Below are positions 23,815 to 36,856 of a stretch of DNA of 64,000 nt, in pieces. The notes under the pieces were generated by a model. It did no database searches, had not been told where the DNA came from, and worked only from the letters and a program-made list of their open reading frames with translations. The stretch lies in assembly GCA_930367215.1 (NCBI GenBank), contig OV884059.1, positions 13,664,945 to 13,728,944 on the forward strand. The letters run 5' to 3'. Origin of the DNA: Pollenia angustigena (lineage: Eukaryota > Arthropoda > Insecta > Diptera > Polleniidae). Each line of letters begins with the position of its first letter. Within the stretch, counting starts at the first letter, position 1. Made by a program: the position numbers and the translations under genes.

Positions 23815-24026
23815 GGTGTGCTGGAAATCGCAAACGCAAAACGCAAGAATTTGGAGGCTGTTTAAAATACACTTTTAATCAAATTTTTATAATTTTTGTT
23901 ATAAAATTCTGTTTAATAGAGAAATGTTTGTATAATATTTGTCATAAAATTCTTTTATTACAGAAATCTTACTAAAAAACGACTTTTAAAATTCTTGCGT
24001 TTTGCGTTTGCGATTTCCAGCACACC
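23815..24026. mobile_element. MITE with GGTGTGCTGGAAATCGCAAA ends
   Basis: A ~36-bp near-perfect inverted repeat: GGTGTGCTGGAAATCGCAAA at the left, its complement ending at 24,026, continuing through CGCAAAACGCAAGAATT. Total 212 bp; no clear target duplication; noncoding. Confidence 0.8.
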
Positions 24027-24435
24027 GCTGTTTGACTAAAACAAAAAAAATGGTAAAAGCTTGGGCAGATGAAACTACTTTTGTTTTTGATAAGTGAAAT
24101 GAAGCAGGTGCCCTTCATATGGGATTTCAAATCATAAATATTTAATTAAAGAATATACCCCAATGTAATTCGTAATATTTTACATTATTTGCATTAAATT
24201 ATATTGTTTATAAAAAAAAATTGCTTGTGATTCCAAAATAAAATGTAAACAAAACAAACAATACTGCCCACGTTTTTTTCCCCACAAAAACCCGTCAAAA
24301 AAGCTAAAAATCGCAAAAAATGTTAAAAACCGCTACTTTCGATCAAAAACTAAAAAAATTGGCAACAGTGCTAACAATTAATCTGGAAATGTCAATTTTA
24401 AGTTAAAAATTTTTATATTTTTTTTGACAGTCTTA
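24027..24435. other. Unassigned sequence
   Basis: Includes TTGGCAACAGTG near 24,359, which looks like a lone hAT end but has no partner with a matching duplication. Confidence 0.3.
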
Positions 24436-24775
24436 TGGCCATTTTCTCAATGTATCGACAAACTGTCTGTTACTTAATGTCATCATAAATTTATTGGACC
24501 GATAAACTGTCCGTTAACGATTTTGGGTTTCTCAATACACCGACAAAAAACATTGTATTCAGCTGGCAACGCCACTCAAAATACATGTAAAAGTTGGGAG
24601 TCAGCTGATTGAATTTATCTGTACGGCAAATAAAAGCAAAATAAATAATTGGTAGATGAGTGCCGGTTAGCTTTGCGATAAAATCGAAGCAAATGAGACA
24701 TTGAGAAAACCAAATTTCTTTAATGTGCAGTTTTTCGTTGGGAAAAAAGATAATCGCCTAATGAGAAAATGGCCA
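24436..24775. mobile_element. PIF/Harbinger-like MITE, TGGCCATTTTCTCA ends
   Basis: TTA duplications (24,433-24,435; 24,776-24,778) flank TGGCCATTTTCTCAAT and ATGAGAAAATGGCCA. 340 bp, no coding capacity. A truncated relative is at 632-775. Confidence 0.85.
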
Positions 24776-24778
24776 TTA

Positions 24779-27700
24779 GATTATTTATCGATAACACATG
24801 TATATTTGTTTGACATTTCAAGATTTTTTGTGATATAATCATACTCTTTACACTTAGTCAGTTTTCCTATGCAAATATATTTGCACTGTTCTCCAATATA
24901 GAAAAAATACAAAAAATAGCAAGTATCATAACAGCTTAAGACATTTCTAAAAGCAATGTTCCTTGACAGAGAAACAGAAAACCCCAAAAAATAATAAGAT
25001 AAAAGGATTGCATAACTGTGTGCTGAATAACTTAAATAAATGAATGAAATAAAATACAATGAAAAGCCAGGTTGCAGGTTATTTCGGTGTTTATTCAGGA
25101 GAAGGTGTACCCAATCATTCATTTTAAACTTTCTTGAAATTATAACCGTACAGCCAAACGTTTACCAATGTTAGTCACCCAATATTTTTTGCTACTTTAT
25201 TATCTTCTTCTTCCAGTTAACCTCCTAATTAACCTCTTCTTTGTTTTCTAGACACACGCAGTATTTATGACTTCCTTTTCAAAGAATTTGCTTATTTACC
25301 ACACCATTCAAGTTCCCAAGTTAACCACACAGTTCCTTTTTCACTAGACAAATTGTTTTTGGTTTAAAATCACGCAATTTTCCTCGTTTTTTCATACTAA
25401 ATACAAATAAAAAAATCCTACAAAACAAAAAAGTTTTATCTATAAAACCTCTCCGGGAAAAATATATTTTATTTGTTGTTGGTTTCTGGGGGGGTTTTGT
25501 TCGTTTGTTTGTCGTAAATGATAAAATCAAGTCATTATGAAAAAGTTCTCTTTTGTTTTTCTTTTGGCGGCTTAATAATGTGTTTTTTTCTTTCTGCTGC
25601 TGTGTTGTTTTTCACTCATTTGGTTGTTTGTCGTTTTAAATGACTACTTGGAATTGGTTGAGTTGTATGGTTCGTTGGTTTGGATGGAGGATGGCGGCTT
25701 GGTTGGCTTTTCATTATAATAATGTAAAAATGAAGTAATTTAGGTCAAGTGCTAAATATCAGAACAGTTGTAGTGACAGCGAATGTAGTAGAACAACAGC
25801 ATCAAGGAGACTAGGGACAAACTTAACACACAAACACACTCGGTCTTGCCAAAAAAACCCAAGTGACGCCAATATAGATATTTATCCTTTCGCCAAAAAA
25901 ATAATGTTACTATAGTAAAATTGTTTACATAAATCAAAAATCCAACAACGGAAATGACAATACACAATACACTTTAGAAAAAGCAGCAGCAGTTTTTATC
26001 TTTTACATCAACTTCATCATCCTCTATATCATTTCATGTAGTCATTGGCATTATAAACACTTTAGCGTGCGTAAACGCAGTGCAGATTTTTAACGTGTTT
26101 GCAAATCTTTCAATATTTTGTTATTTTATCCAATCGCCTTAATTCTCTATCCTTCTTTTCATATTAAGCTACTGTGTCCTTAAGTAAAAAATTAAAAAAA
26201 ATTACCCAATATCCTGTTTATTGTTTTCATTTGGCCGGATTTATACTAAACGCTAAAGAGGCTTAAAGGGAAATGAAATAAAAGCTTGTTGGAAAACGTA
26301 TTAAAATTAAATCATTTAGCTGGAAGGATTTGGGGTTTAAACATATCTTAAAAAAATCTTTTATTGCATCTTTAATAGATTTTCAGAAATTTGGGTAAAG
26401 AAAAGTTGTTCTAAATTTCTTCATCGCCTCTTTAAATCTGAATGCTTATAATCGTCCTTATTCTGAGTGTCGTAGTCGAATACTACAAACTTGCTATGTG
26501 ATTAAGATTGCCTTTGTCGTAAACTTTAATTTATATCGACAAATATTTCAAGCGACTTCGACCACGACAACGACTCGTGCGTTACCGCGACAATTGGGTA
26601 TACGTACCGGAACGACTGGAAGGATCAAATGCACCGACCAATAATTATCAACCCAGCAACATCAACACAAGTGTGTATATTTTTTTTCTTTTGCTTTTAC
26701 AACAACAACAACTTCAACGACTCGTAATAAGACCGAATAACTTTGATTTGAAATTGGATGGTCCTAAATAGATCGCAGGTGACTAGAGTCCTATCTGGTA
26801 ACACGGTTACCAGTTGTCACTTGACTGGTTTTTGGGATGAGCGCTTAGAGAATCAAATGGTGAATTAAAAATGCCGCGTAGAGATGTAATTTTGGTCCGT
26901 AACCTAGATTGGAGATTGACCTGGATGTCACTTTATGCTGTTACTAATTCAACAGCAGCTCTTTTTTTATCCGATGTGTCTAGCCAAGTTCCAATCCAAC
27001 AAAAGTGGAAATAAGATTTCTCCAACCAAAGCAGTTTTAGCAATGGCTGATGCATATTGTGTAAAAAAAAATTGTAAACAAACAAGCATTGGCATCAGCT
27101 AAATTGCATAAGCATCGCAAAAATATCCGAACAGGACCGTAGTTAAGTCCGCAATTGCAATCATTTTTACAAACTACATCTCCTTGTTGTAGGAGTTCGG
27201 GAATTATAAGTTAATCTATCGGGTTACTAGTCGTTTAGATTTCATTTGAAGTTGAGACAAAATTAAGTTTAAAATCTTAATAAACTTTCTATTGGGGCCA
27301 ATTAGTCCACAAAGCCGTAACTGTTAAGCTGGAGGATTTCGAAAAAGGAGGTTTTGTAGAGCCCAATTGGATGTCTATCCTTCTAATTGAATTTTCTATA
27401 TGCAATCGATTTGTCGTATCAGAAAGAAATATCTAATTTAAAGGAAATACACTCGTAAGGAAGCTTTTAGAAATCATTGCTCTCCATGAGATCCTCTGGT
27501 AAGAGTAGCGCGGCCGTTTTAGCTTAAAGGCTTCGCGTTGGGCTTAGAACGCCTTCTTTCTTCCAAATATAAATGATTTTACTTAAACAAATGTATTTAA
27601 ATTATTTTCTGCATTTGCCAATTACCGATTTATTGTAGGGATTTTAAAAAGAGGAATTTTATGGTTTTTTATATATTTTAAAATTAAAATCACATTTGTA

Positions 27701-28690
27701 ACATCTTTTTTCGATATCGTTTTTCATCTTTCCAATTTCAAATATGCTAAATCATATTTCGATTCCATTGCCATTAGTATTTATCATTGCCGAGATCTTT
27801 TCCAATCCTTCACCCCTCCCACTTGAAACAAACCCATAAAAAACTCTTGGCTTTTAAAAAGTACAAAAACAATCTGCAGAATAATACGACAGCCTAAAGA
27901 ACTAAGTACTAAAAAGGGTTTACAATTGGTAAAACATGAAATAAAATGTGTCAAGGTCTTGACATACAAACATTTACTCTTATACACATACACTTGCAGC
28001 ATACAATGCTAAAGTTGAAAAAACAACAACAACAAGAACAACAGTAAACAGATACCCACATCCCAGTTTGTAAAACTAGAATAGAAAACCATGTACAATT
28101 GTAGAACCCACAGTTAAATTATACAACAAAGGAGACACTGGCATATTAAAACACAAATTTTACGGCTGGACAGTAAGAGGTTGTTTATAACAAGCAAACG
28201 AAATAACGGTGGTGGAGGACTGAGAAAATAAAATAAACAATCCACAAAAATAAACAACTAACAGAAGACCACAAGAAAACAAAAACAAAAAACCTGCATA
28301 AGAAAAGAACAAACTAAATTTAAAATAAAAATTTCCGGTATTAGTTAAATATGTGGGTGTTCAAGACATTTTCCCGTTCTCTTACTCTCTTTTTACCTTT
28401 TTCACATTACAGGTAGTTGAGTTAACTAGATGTGTGTGTTTCTTTCGCACTTGTTAAAGCTCCAATTTTTTTTACTACTTTTTTGCTCTGCAAACACACA
28501 CATTCACTTATTTCCGTTTCCGTTACTACATGGCTTGCAAAAGTTCCGTTAAATGGTGTGTAGTACTTGTGGGTACTTGCCAAATAACAAACAAATGACT
28601 GAAATGTTTTTATTTGTAATTAAATATTTGTTTTGTTTAAGAAACAACTAAATATGTAGTCTTAAAGAACTGTTAAAGTTTGGAGACACA
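24779..28690. other. 3.9 kb without recognised repeats or genes
   Basis: No transposon ends, RT, transposase or clear exon seen. The tract holds a patch rich in CGAC words (26,460-26,720) and A/C-rich sequence near 28,020-28,320. A 40-base pyrimidine-rich run ending CATTACAG at about 28,412 resembles a plus-strand 3' splice acceptor, but it is followed by GTAGTT, a poor donor, and no supported exon. The relative absence of transposons makes this tract the best place for host regulatory sequence. Confidence 0.4.
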
Positions 28691-29879
28691 GTTATTAAAA
28701 GAACATTTTCTATCGAATATTTGGCGTATAAGAAATTTTCTATATTGTATAAAACCATTTTCTGAAGAAAGTCTGAACAATTTTGTATCAATATCTTAAG
28801 TGTTAACCATTTTCTATTATTATATCAATCATAATATGTTTATTATATGGATATAAACGTATAAGACAATTTTCGATAGAAACTATTGGGTATAAGACCA
28901 TTTTCTATAAAAAAATCTAGATTATCATACCCTTTTTTATAGAAAATCCTGCATAATGTATGTTAATTTTCTAGAGAATATGTGTCGTAAATAAGAATTT
29001 TCTATAGAAAATCTGGCGTATAACTAAACTTAATATAGAAAATTTGACGTATAAGACAATTTTATATTGAATTTCTATAGAAAATCTGGCTTATACCTTA
29101 AATATATAAAGAAAATTTGACGTATAAGACAATTTTATATTGCAAATCTGTAAAAGAAGACAATTAATCTCTAGTATTACATTATTTTCTATAGAAAGTC
29201 TTGAATATAGGAACAATTTTTTTAGAAAATCCTTATTATATGACATTTTTCTTTAGTAAATCTTGAATATTAAAGCATTTTCTGTACAAAAAAACACTTT
29301 ATTAAGAATATATTTCGTATAAGAGAATTTTCTACAGAAAATCTCGAGTATAACTTAGTTATATATAGAAAATTTAACGAAAACGATCATTTCTATATAA
29401 ATTCTAGTGTTGAAAACTATCTTGTATGAAAATCTTAAGTATAAACTAAGTTTATAAAAAAAAAAATCCTGATTAGTCATATGACAAGTTCTGCAGAAAA
29501 TCCCAAGTATAAGTCAAATTTCAGTAGAAAATATTGACTATTCGACAGTTTTTAAAGAAAATTATTTGCATAGAAAAAGTATTGGTAGAAAATCTTACGT
29601 ATAATAAAATTTTCTTACGAAAATCTAACATAAGTACAAGACAATTTCTATAGAAAATCTGGTGTAAAACAAGTTCTTTATTGAATACCTTAAGCAAAAG
29701 ATAGTTTTCTATTTAATTTCTTAAGTATTTAACAAGTTTTAATAGAAAATCTCTAACATAAGACAATTTTATTTAGAAAATCTTGAGCATAAAACATTTT
29801 TTCACCAAACTTTAATATAAGAGTGTATTTTTTTTTATTGAAAATCTGTAGAAAATTGTTTTTTCCTCTCCTTTTATAT

Positions 29880-30950
29880 TCTAGTGTGTTTTGTTATTGT
29901 TTGTTGCATTATTAATGCAAAATTTGCTTATATTTTTTCTGCATGATTTTCTCATAAATTTATTTAAGTTTAAGAACCTCTAAACCACCTACAATAGTGA
30001 AAAGAAAGTAAGAAAAAAAATTATATAGAAAAACTCTGGCGCCATATCATAAATATTACAATTATGCTAAATTCTTTAATGCTTGAATTCTTGGTTATAA
30101 AAGAAATTTATGTAAATTTATTTTCCTAACATTAGATTCACATAGAAGAAATCTCTTTATAATATTTGCCTAAACGGAGAAAAAGAAAGAAACGTGACAA
30201 ATGAAAGGAAAATAAAATATGGCTAAATATTTGTGGCAAAAAAAAAGAAACTTAAAGAAAATAAACAGTTTATTTGATTTATAACAGATTCTTTAGTGGT
30301 ATAGTGGTTAAAAGGCTAGGACAGGATAGTCCTTAATAAAAAATGTTTTTCAAAAAAAAAAAAAAAAAATTGTTTTGCTTCTTGTTTTTCCATACATTTT
30401 TCATGTTCGAAAAACTCAAACCAAAACTAGTTTTGCTGCAAAAGATTTCTAAAATTTTCGAAAATTATGAATACAACTCTAGGTTATCCATTAATGGTGA
30501 TTGAAAAAAATTAAAAAAAAATTACATATTTACATAACATTTAGAATTGCTAAATAGGTTTATGCAACTCTCCAGCTGATTTTTTTCAGCGTAAAAATAA
30601 TATAATAAAAATTTAGTAAATTACGTGCATTCATACATAAATTATTTAAAAACAAACAATTAAAAAACGAGCACCTGTTTCGGCACGTAGGTCGCCGGCA
30701 CCTGGAATTACTTTGGGTGTTGCCTTGTACAGTGACTTTATCATCTGTACGACTCTTATTTTCTTTTTTTTTTTCAACACAAATTTTGTTTTGCTTTAAT
30801 GTTTGTTTACAACATAAACATCAAATTGATTTCAAAAATTCGAAAACCAAAACCACTTCAACATAATGGAAACACTTGACAAGTTTTTGCTCAAAACAGT
30901 TGTTTTGCTTATAGTGGAAACACAGTATAAAAGTACAAATTTTTAAAACA
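29880..30950. other. Non-satellite segment within the array
   Basis: Holds the tRNA-half-like sequence at 30,290-30,369 and a GC-richer patch at 30,668-30,755. On the minus strand that patch reads VVQMIKSLYKATPKVIPGAG, weakly reminiscent of an RT palm region but without an RT signature. Confidence 0.3.
30290..30369 (+). other. tRNA-half-like retroposed fragment with poly-A
   Basis: TCTTTAGTGGTATAGTGGTT resembles the 5' half of an Asp/Glu/Gly-type tRNA; TGGTATAGTGG (30,297-30,307) fits the Pol III A box. No B box or T arm follows. After about 40 bases there is an A-run of about 18 (30,352-30,369). It could be a SINE head or a retroposed tRNA fragment. Confidence 0.4.
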
Positions 30951-31152
30951 AAAGCATGCGTAACGAGAGTATTTTGTATAAAAAATATTGCATATAAAAT
31001 TATTTTATATAAAAAATTTGGCATATAAGAGTATTTTCGATAGAAAGTACTGCGCATAGGAGTATTTTCTAAGGAAAATATTGCGTATAAGAGTATATTC
31101 TATAGAAAATATTTTGCATAAAAGCATTTTTAATAATATATTTATTGCTTAT

Positions 31153-31749
31153 CAGTGATGGAAAATTCAGTACTATGGTACTATTTTCAGTACTTTTTTC
31201 CTTTCAAAAATACCATTTTGTTGATTTTTTTTAACATTGAGTCCTAATCTAACCTTAATGCTAAATGTTTATGAGACTGGTCCTTATTTGACTTTAAACT
31301 CTTTTTTTTAATGCAGTACCTGTTAAATGGTTAAATATACCAAAAAAAAGGATTTAGTAGAAGTTTCGAATCAATATGTTTAATATTGCATCGCAAATTT
31401 CGAAGTATTTTTATTTTGGAAATTATTAGAATATTTTGTTAAATATTTTATGGTACAAAAACCTTAACTCCGACTCTACAGCTTCGACTCCACAGCTCTG
31501 TTTACAACATTGCCTACACAAAATTTATTATTATCAAAAGGTTATGGCAACACTGCTTGTTGGTTTATTTTAATTTTAGATATCCTCATCAGAATTTTGC
31601 TGTTGAAATTTAGTTGAAATTAATCTCGGTCCATAAATGGCTGAGATATGAGCAAAAAAAAAATGTTTTAAAAAAGTACCAAAATGTTGAAAAAGTACTT
31701 TTTTGCTTGGTGGTCAGTACCATCTAAATATTTAAGTTTTCCATCACTG
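31153..31749 (+). mobile_element. Non-autonomous hAT, CAGTGATGGAAAA family, 597 bp
   Basis: Perfect 8-bp duplication TTGCTTAT (31,145-31,152; 31,750-31,757). Ends CAGTGATGGAAAATTCAGTA and TAAGTTTTCCATCACTG. It is inserted in the ~31-bp satellite and is the second copy of the family at 15,073-18,899. Confidence 0.92.
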
Positions 31750-32159
31750 TTGCTTATAATACTTTTTCTTATAGTAGATCTTTAGGCAATTCACAAAGAG
31801 TTCTATTGTATGAAATTGCTATAATTGTATGCATGTCACATTATAAAAACATTAAAATTTGTGAATTGCATAGTGGTTTTTAACATATTTTTGTGTAAAT
31901 AATTCAGTAAATGTTTTCCATAGAGTATTTTCGAAAGAAAGTACTGCGTATAAGAGTATTTTCGATAGGAAATACTGCGTATAAGAGTATTTTCTATACA
32001 AAATATTGCGTTTCAAATAATTTTCTATATAAAATATTCCGCATAAGACGGACGGGTTTCTCTTAAAAATATTGGGTATACGAGTATTTTCTATAAAAAA
32101 TATATACCTATAAAGTGTAAGAGTATTTTGAATAATTATATCTGAAGAAAATATTTTCG

Positions 32160-33230
32160 TTTGTTGTAAATCTTGCAGTGCTCAACACTGTAGAATTAAC
32201 CAAATATTATCAAGGAAACATTAAGACAACATTAAAAAACATTTTTTTTTAAACAAAATGCTACAAATACATACTGAGTACCTATTTGTATTAAAGTAAC
32301 ATGTTTAACATTATACATATAAATACTTGAAGCAACTCAATCATAAAAGGAAATATAATACAACTTTTGTAGCCCCAACTTTTACTTCTCCCCCTTGAAA
32401 TCCTGTTTAAACTCTTTGCAATTCTATATTTAACTTCCTTCTTACATAATTTGTAAATTATGTTGTTAATATTTTTCCCATATGAATTTTATCAAAAAGA
32501 AGTTTATTTTCTGCTTGTCTTTTTTTGTTTTGTTTTGTCTTGTTTGTAGAATATTATTTATATTTTACAAAATATTTTAACAGGAAATGTGATAAAAGCT
32601 GTTTGATTTTGCATGACGACAACATAAAACAATGACAACGACAGCAATGTTACATAAATATGACATAGAAAACTCATAAATGGATCTGTAAGAAATAGAA
32701 AATAAATTTTAGTATAAGAGAAGCAAAAAAAAAAAAAATTTAAAAAAATGTGTTCAAATAGCATTAAATAAATAAATGATGTTAAAAAATGTTTAATGAG
32801 CAAAGCAAAATTAAATGTATAATATTTGCTTTAATATAGTTATCATATATCGTGGTTAAGTACTGGTACAATAGAGTTAAAGACTGATGGAACGTGTATA
32901 ATGTATAGACAAAAATCTAGGGTTTTAGAGTATTTTTAATGAAATGTTTTGAGAATAACTGAGCAACCTAAATAAGAGCGGAAGCGTTTTTTGTATGTCA
33001 AAACTTCTCATTTGCATACAATTTATACGAAACAAACCATTAGAATGCGAATTAGAAACCACCCGGCTGATAAATCTTATTTGACAGATCGCTATGTCGG
33101 TTTGTTTTATTGAAATTGTATTTTAATAAAATTTTCATGTTTAAAAAAACGCTTGCCGCTTTTGTTTAGGTTGTTCAGTAAGATTACTTTCAGGATAAAA
33201 GTAGTGTAGAAGAGAAGGAAAAAAGCTTGG
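32160..33230. other. Unassigned segment within the array
   Basis: AT-rich; no gene or transposon end recognised. Confidence 0.3.
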
Positions 33231-33869
33231 GCTTATTATACCTGGCGTATAATACAAATTTCTGTAGAATATCTTGAGTATAAGACAAATTTCTTTAGAA
33301 AATTCGGCATGTAAAGCAATTTTCTTTAAAAGTTTAACGTATAAGACTATGTTCTATGGAAAAACAGTATATTATGCAGAAAATCTTGCGCATAAGAGTA
33401 TTTTCAATAAAATGCGTTTATTCCCAACGTTTCTGAAAAATATAAAAATTGTTCAAAATCAAATCATACCCATTCTTATGCCCGTCCATTTTAGTAGTCG
33501 TTGTCCACTCAACGAGACAACGACGAATGCAAATGAGCAGGAGCGTATGATTTTTACTTTATTTTTTCAGTGTTTGTATTTTTTTGTTGAAGTACTGAAC
33601 TAAATAAATAGTTCAGTTAGGGCATGTAAGAAAACAAAATTTAAAATTAATTCTTATATGTATATAAAAACATATCTTATTTTATTTACAAAATTTTTCA
33701 TACCGTAAACATATTACACAAGTAAATTACACAACTGGTCTAACAGTGCAATTCTCGTTTATACAGTGCATTTTTGAAAGAATTGACTTTTGCACACCAA
33801 TGATATAAAGGAATTTCCTTTAAAAATTAACAATAAGTTCAAAATGCCTTCGCACTTACAGTGACCGTC

Positions 33870-34915
33870 GTCAACTGCGTCGAGTGGTGTTTCCACTAAA
33901 ACAATGCCTCTTCATTTTCTGGGGAAGTGCATTCAAATGTAAAAATACTTTGTAAAGTATCCATGACCTGAAAGAAACTGCGTCAGGAAGTAGTTAACTT
34001 CCCCAGATTTCCTCTGCGTCCACCTTTCTATATTGGGGATGAGCCTTGCCGTCCATCTGCCGGTCGTTTCTGTGCTCCATCTGTTTTGCCATCGCTGGAT
34101 GGTTTGAGATCTCCGCTTTGCAGCACTTATACCAGTAACCTCTCCCCGAGATTGCCATGCTTCATTTCGCTCAAGAGCCAAAAGATCGACCGGTATTTCT
34201 CCACTTATAACAAATACCGCCTTGCCAAAAACCGTACGATAGGCTGAAGCGACTCTAAGTGCCGCTGTGCGCTGTACTACCCCCCCACACTGCCATATAA
34301 TAGTATAGAATTGGTTGTTCCCATAATCAGTCTCCTCTTGTTCTGTGTGGGTCCGCCAATATTCGCCATTAGCCTGCTTAGCATGCCTGTTACCTTTGCA
34401 GCTTTGGTGACCGCGTGTTGTATTTGAGCCCAATAAGTGAGCCTGCAGTCAATTTGATGCCCAAATATTTCACCTCCTTTTTCGTGGCCAAGGGAGTATC
34501 ACCAATATGCATGCTTATTTCAAGTGGCATGTGTGCTCGCGTCAACAGTATTGTCTCAGTCTTGTTTCTAGCAAGTTCCAACCCATGGTTCTCTAGCCAT
34601 ATTTGCGTCCTTATCATGACTTGGTTCAGCTTTCTTCTGGCGTCATCTGTATCTCGTGCTGAGATTACCGTCTTGTGGCATATCAATCGAAAGTATTTCG
34701 TCATAACTCAGGTTCCAAAGATCGGGACCCAATATTGATCCCTGAGCTGCACAGGATGTGATCGCTTTACCCCTCTGACCCTCTGGCGTATCGTAGAGCA
34801 GCTTACGATATCTCGGGTAACTCTGAAGGATTTTCAGCAGGTATCGGGGGATGCTGAATCTCTCCCGTAGCGCCTTCATAATATCAACCCATCGTAGGCT
34901 GTTGAAAGCAAGACC
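33870..34915 (-). pseudogene. R1-like non-LTR retrotransposon RT to C-terminus, decayed
   Basis: Reading the minus strand from 34,913: GLAFNSLRWVDIMKALRERF (RT palm A region, normally with an Asp before the AFNS), then SCAAQGSILGPDLWNLSYDE (the G-x-x-Q-G-S-x-L-G-P-x-L-W signature). After a frame change come RDTDDARRKLNQVM, WLENHGLELARNKTE and KEVKYLGI (thumb), and after another RTAALRVASAYRT, GRWTARLIPNI and EVNYFLTQFLSGHGYF, the tail typical of R1-clade ORF2. The YADD box is lost between frames. At least two frameshifts and both ends missing make it inactive. It sits inside the 31-bp satellite. R1-clade elements often target fixed sites, but this fragment shows no sign of an rDNA target. Confidence 0.85.
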
Positions 34916-35663
34916 ATAATCTATAGAAAAATGTAACGTATTTGAGTATTTTAAACAAAAAATCTTGCGTATAAGAGTATATATTTTTTTCGAAAATCTT
35001 GCATATAAGAGTTTTTTTTTTTTTTTAAATTTTACATATAAAATATTTTCTATAGAAATTTTTGCGCATTATTTCTTTATAGACTTTTAATGTATTTTCT
35101 ATAGAAGATTTTTAAGAACATTATCTAGAGAAAATTTTATGAATATGGAATTTACCTTCTGTTCATATCTAGTTAATAAGTTTTAGAAAATATAAATTAA
35201 TCTCAGAATTTTGTTTTGCTTTTGTTAAGAAAAACTAAATTATTATTTAAAGTTTTGTGTTAAACATTCTTCATTTACAAGATCACTTTTAAAAACTTTT
35301 CAATCATCAGCCACAAAGTTTTTGTGTAATGAAACGTGATTTTTTTCCTTTGTCTTTAAAAAAAAAAGGAAACAAAAAAACAATCTGCGAATAAAATTCA
35401 AATTTTCCTCGATTTTTTAACTATAAAATTTATTATCCTTTTTTAAAGGATGTCATTGATTTTATTGTTTTGTTGCTGTATTTGTTGCAGTTACAAGCCA
35501 TTAAGTGACAGACTAAAAGACGCCACAAAAATTTTAAATTAATTTTTTTTAGTTTTTTATTCGCTTCGCTATTTTTTTATGACAAATTTACTGGCAAGAA
35601 TAAATAAAAAAATGAAATATAAGTATATTTTTGGCATTTTAAAAAATTTTAAAACAAAAATAT

Positions 35664-36856
35664 GGCTCCACGAAAAGCCCCCCAATGAAATAACGCCCAA
35701 ACGAGAAATGAAATATTCCCCAATTTTTTTTCATACATTTTTGGGTGTTATTTCATATGAAAAAACTCCCAATTTTTTTGGGCCGTTTTTCATTTTTTTT
35801 TGGGAATTATTTCATTCTACATTTGGGGTTTTCAAATTATGAAATAATCTCCAATGAAATAACACCCAACAAATTTTTAAAATTCGGGGCTTGTTTCATA
35901 GCGTGTTTAATTTGGGTTTTATTTCATTTTTAATTCGGAGGTTATTTCATTTTTAACACTAAAGTTAAGTATTGAAATCTGGCTTCGCATACTAAAGTTT
36001 TTCTGCGTGACGGCCTGCGGCCGTGCTTAGGGATTTTTTCCTCCAGTAGGACGCGGCAGGTGGCTTCGCTGAATGAAGTTTTCCTGCGTGCGTCAGAAAA
36101 ATAAAAAAATGTTTTTCAATGATAACTAAGGAGTTTCCCTTTTACAGAATGTTGACACCATGCGTAACACTATTGTGGAAAAGTATGGCTTTGTCTCTCA
36201 TTTGTGAAAAAAATATGGCTATATCTCTCATTTCGTAAAATTTTAAATATGACCTTACCTCTCAATGATTGGGCGATAAGACCATAACGGCTTTATCTCC
36301 CTTTCAATTGAGCAATAAAGCCATTATGGCCTTACCTCCCATGGTTAAAAAGCACCCCCCCTGTGTAAAGGCCAAACGTAGAAGGCAAATTGTCTTCCGA
36401 ACTGCAAAAATAGAGCAGGGCTACAAGGATCTACGGGCGGGTAAAATAACTACAGCAATATTTTTGAACCGAATATATCCTTATTATTACGAAGACGCCT
36501 GCGGGCCTCGACACGATTCATTTCAATAATTTTGCGACTTTGCTGTTGGTCCATATTGACTTCATGAAATCCTTGGTGAAACTGACTCTTTTATGAATTT
36601 TGGGCATAATTTCATTTTTGTTGCTGATGGGGTTAATTTCATTGGGGGTTATTTCATTTTCATCATTGGGTGTTATTTCATATGAAATAACATCAAAATA
36701 TTGGGGGTTGTTTCGTTTTCGTTTTGGGGTTTATTTCATTTATTTTTCGTTGTTATTTCATTCACTGCTTTTGGGGGTTATTTCCTATTTTTTTGGGATT
36801 ATTTCATTGGGGGCTATTTGCTGGGCGTTATTTCATTGGGGGCTTTTCGTGGAGCC
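35664..36856. mobile_element. 1.2-kb element with ATGAAATAA arrays and 8-bp TSD
   Basis: Perfect 8-bp duplication AAAAATAT (35,656-35,663; 36,857-36,864). Inverted ends begin GGCTCCACGAAAAGCCCCC and continue AATGAAATAACGCCCA. About 18 copies of TTATTTCAT or its complement, usually preceded by GGGNGT or GGGG, fill both subterminal regions (35,686-35,945 and 36,602-36,835), with the palindrome ATTTCATATGAAA at two places. Between them are two direct repeats of TGGCTTCGC..GTTTTYCTGCGTG (35,982; 36,062). TSD length suggests hAT or P superfamily. Confidence 0.85.
36269..36529 (+). CDS. Hypothetical 86-codon frame in the ATGAAATAA element
   Basis: An open frame in the middle of the 35,664-36,856 element. 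The C-terminal half is basic (VKAKRRRQIVFRTAKIEQ) followed by GYKDLRAGKITTAIFLNRIY. I recognise no domain. Its first part overlaps a stretch of partly inverted ATAAGRCCATAAYGGC-type words, which argues against coding. No promoter or splice signals point to expression. It could be the remnant of a transposase C-terminus, or chance. Confidence 0.25.
   Translation: MGDKTITALSPFQLSNKAIMALPPMVKKHPPCVKAKRRRQIVFRTAKIEQGYKDLRAGKITTAIFLNRIYPYYYEDACGPRHDSFQ

Noticed and set aside
23606..24370. CAGTGTTGCCAA and TTGGCAACAGTG as the two ends of one hAT
   Set aside because: Flanking bases (GTTTAAAC and CTAACAAT) do not match, and the left copy lies inside the mariner, upstream of its transposase.
28372..28418. 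Second recursive splice site
   Set aside because: The pyrimidine tract and CAG are good but the following GTAGTT is a poor donor; kept only as a possible acceptor.
28700..29870. CRISPR-like array because of evenly spaced short repeats
   Set aside because: The DNA is eukaryotic, repeats are contiguous and diverged without unique spacers, and no cas gene exists.
30668..30755. RT fragment on the minus strand
   Set aside because: VVQMIKSLYKATPKV is suggestive but lacks the G-x-x-Q-G or A-D-D boxes, and the frame ends at once.
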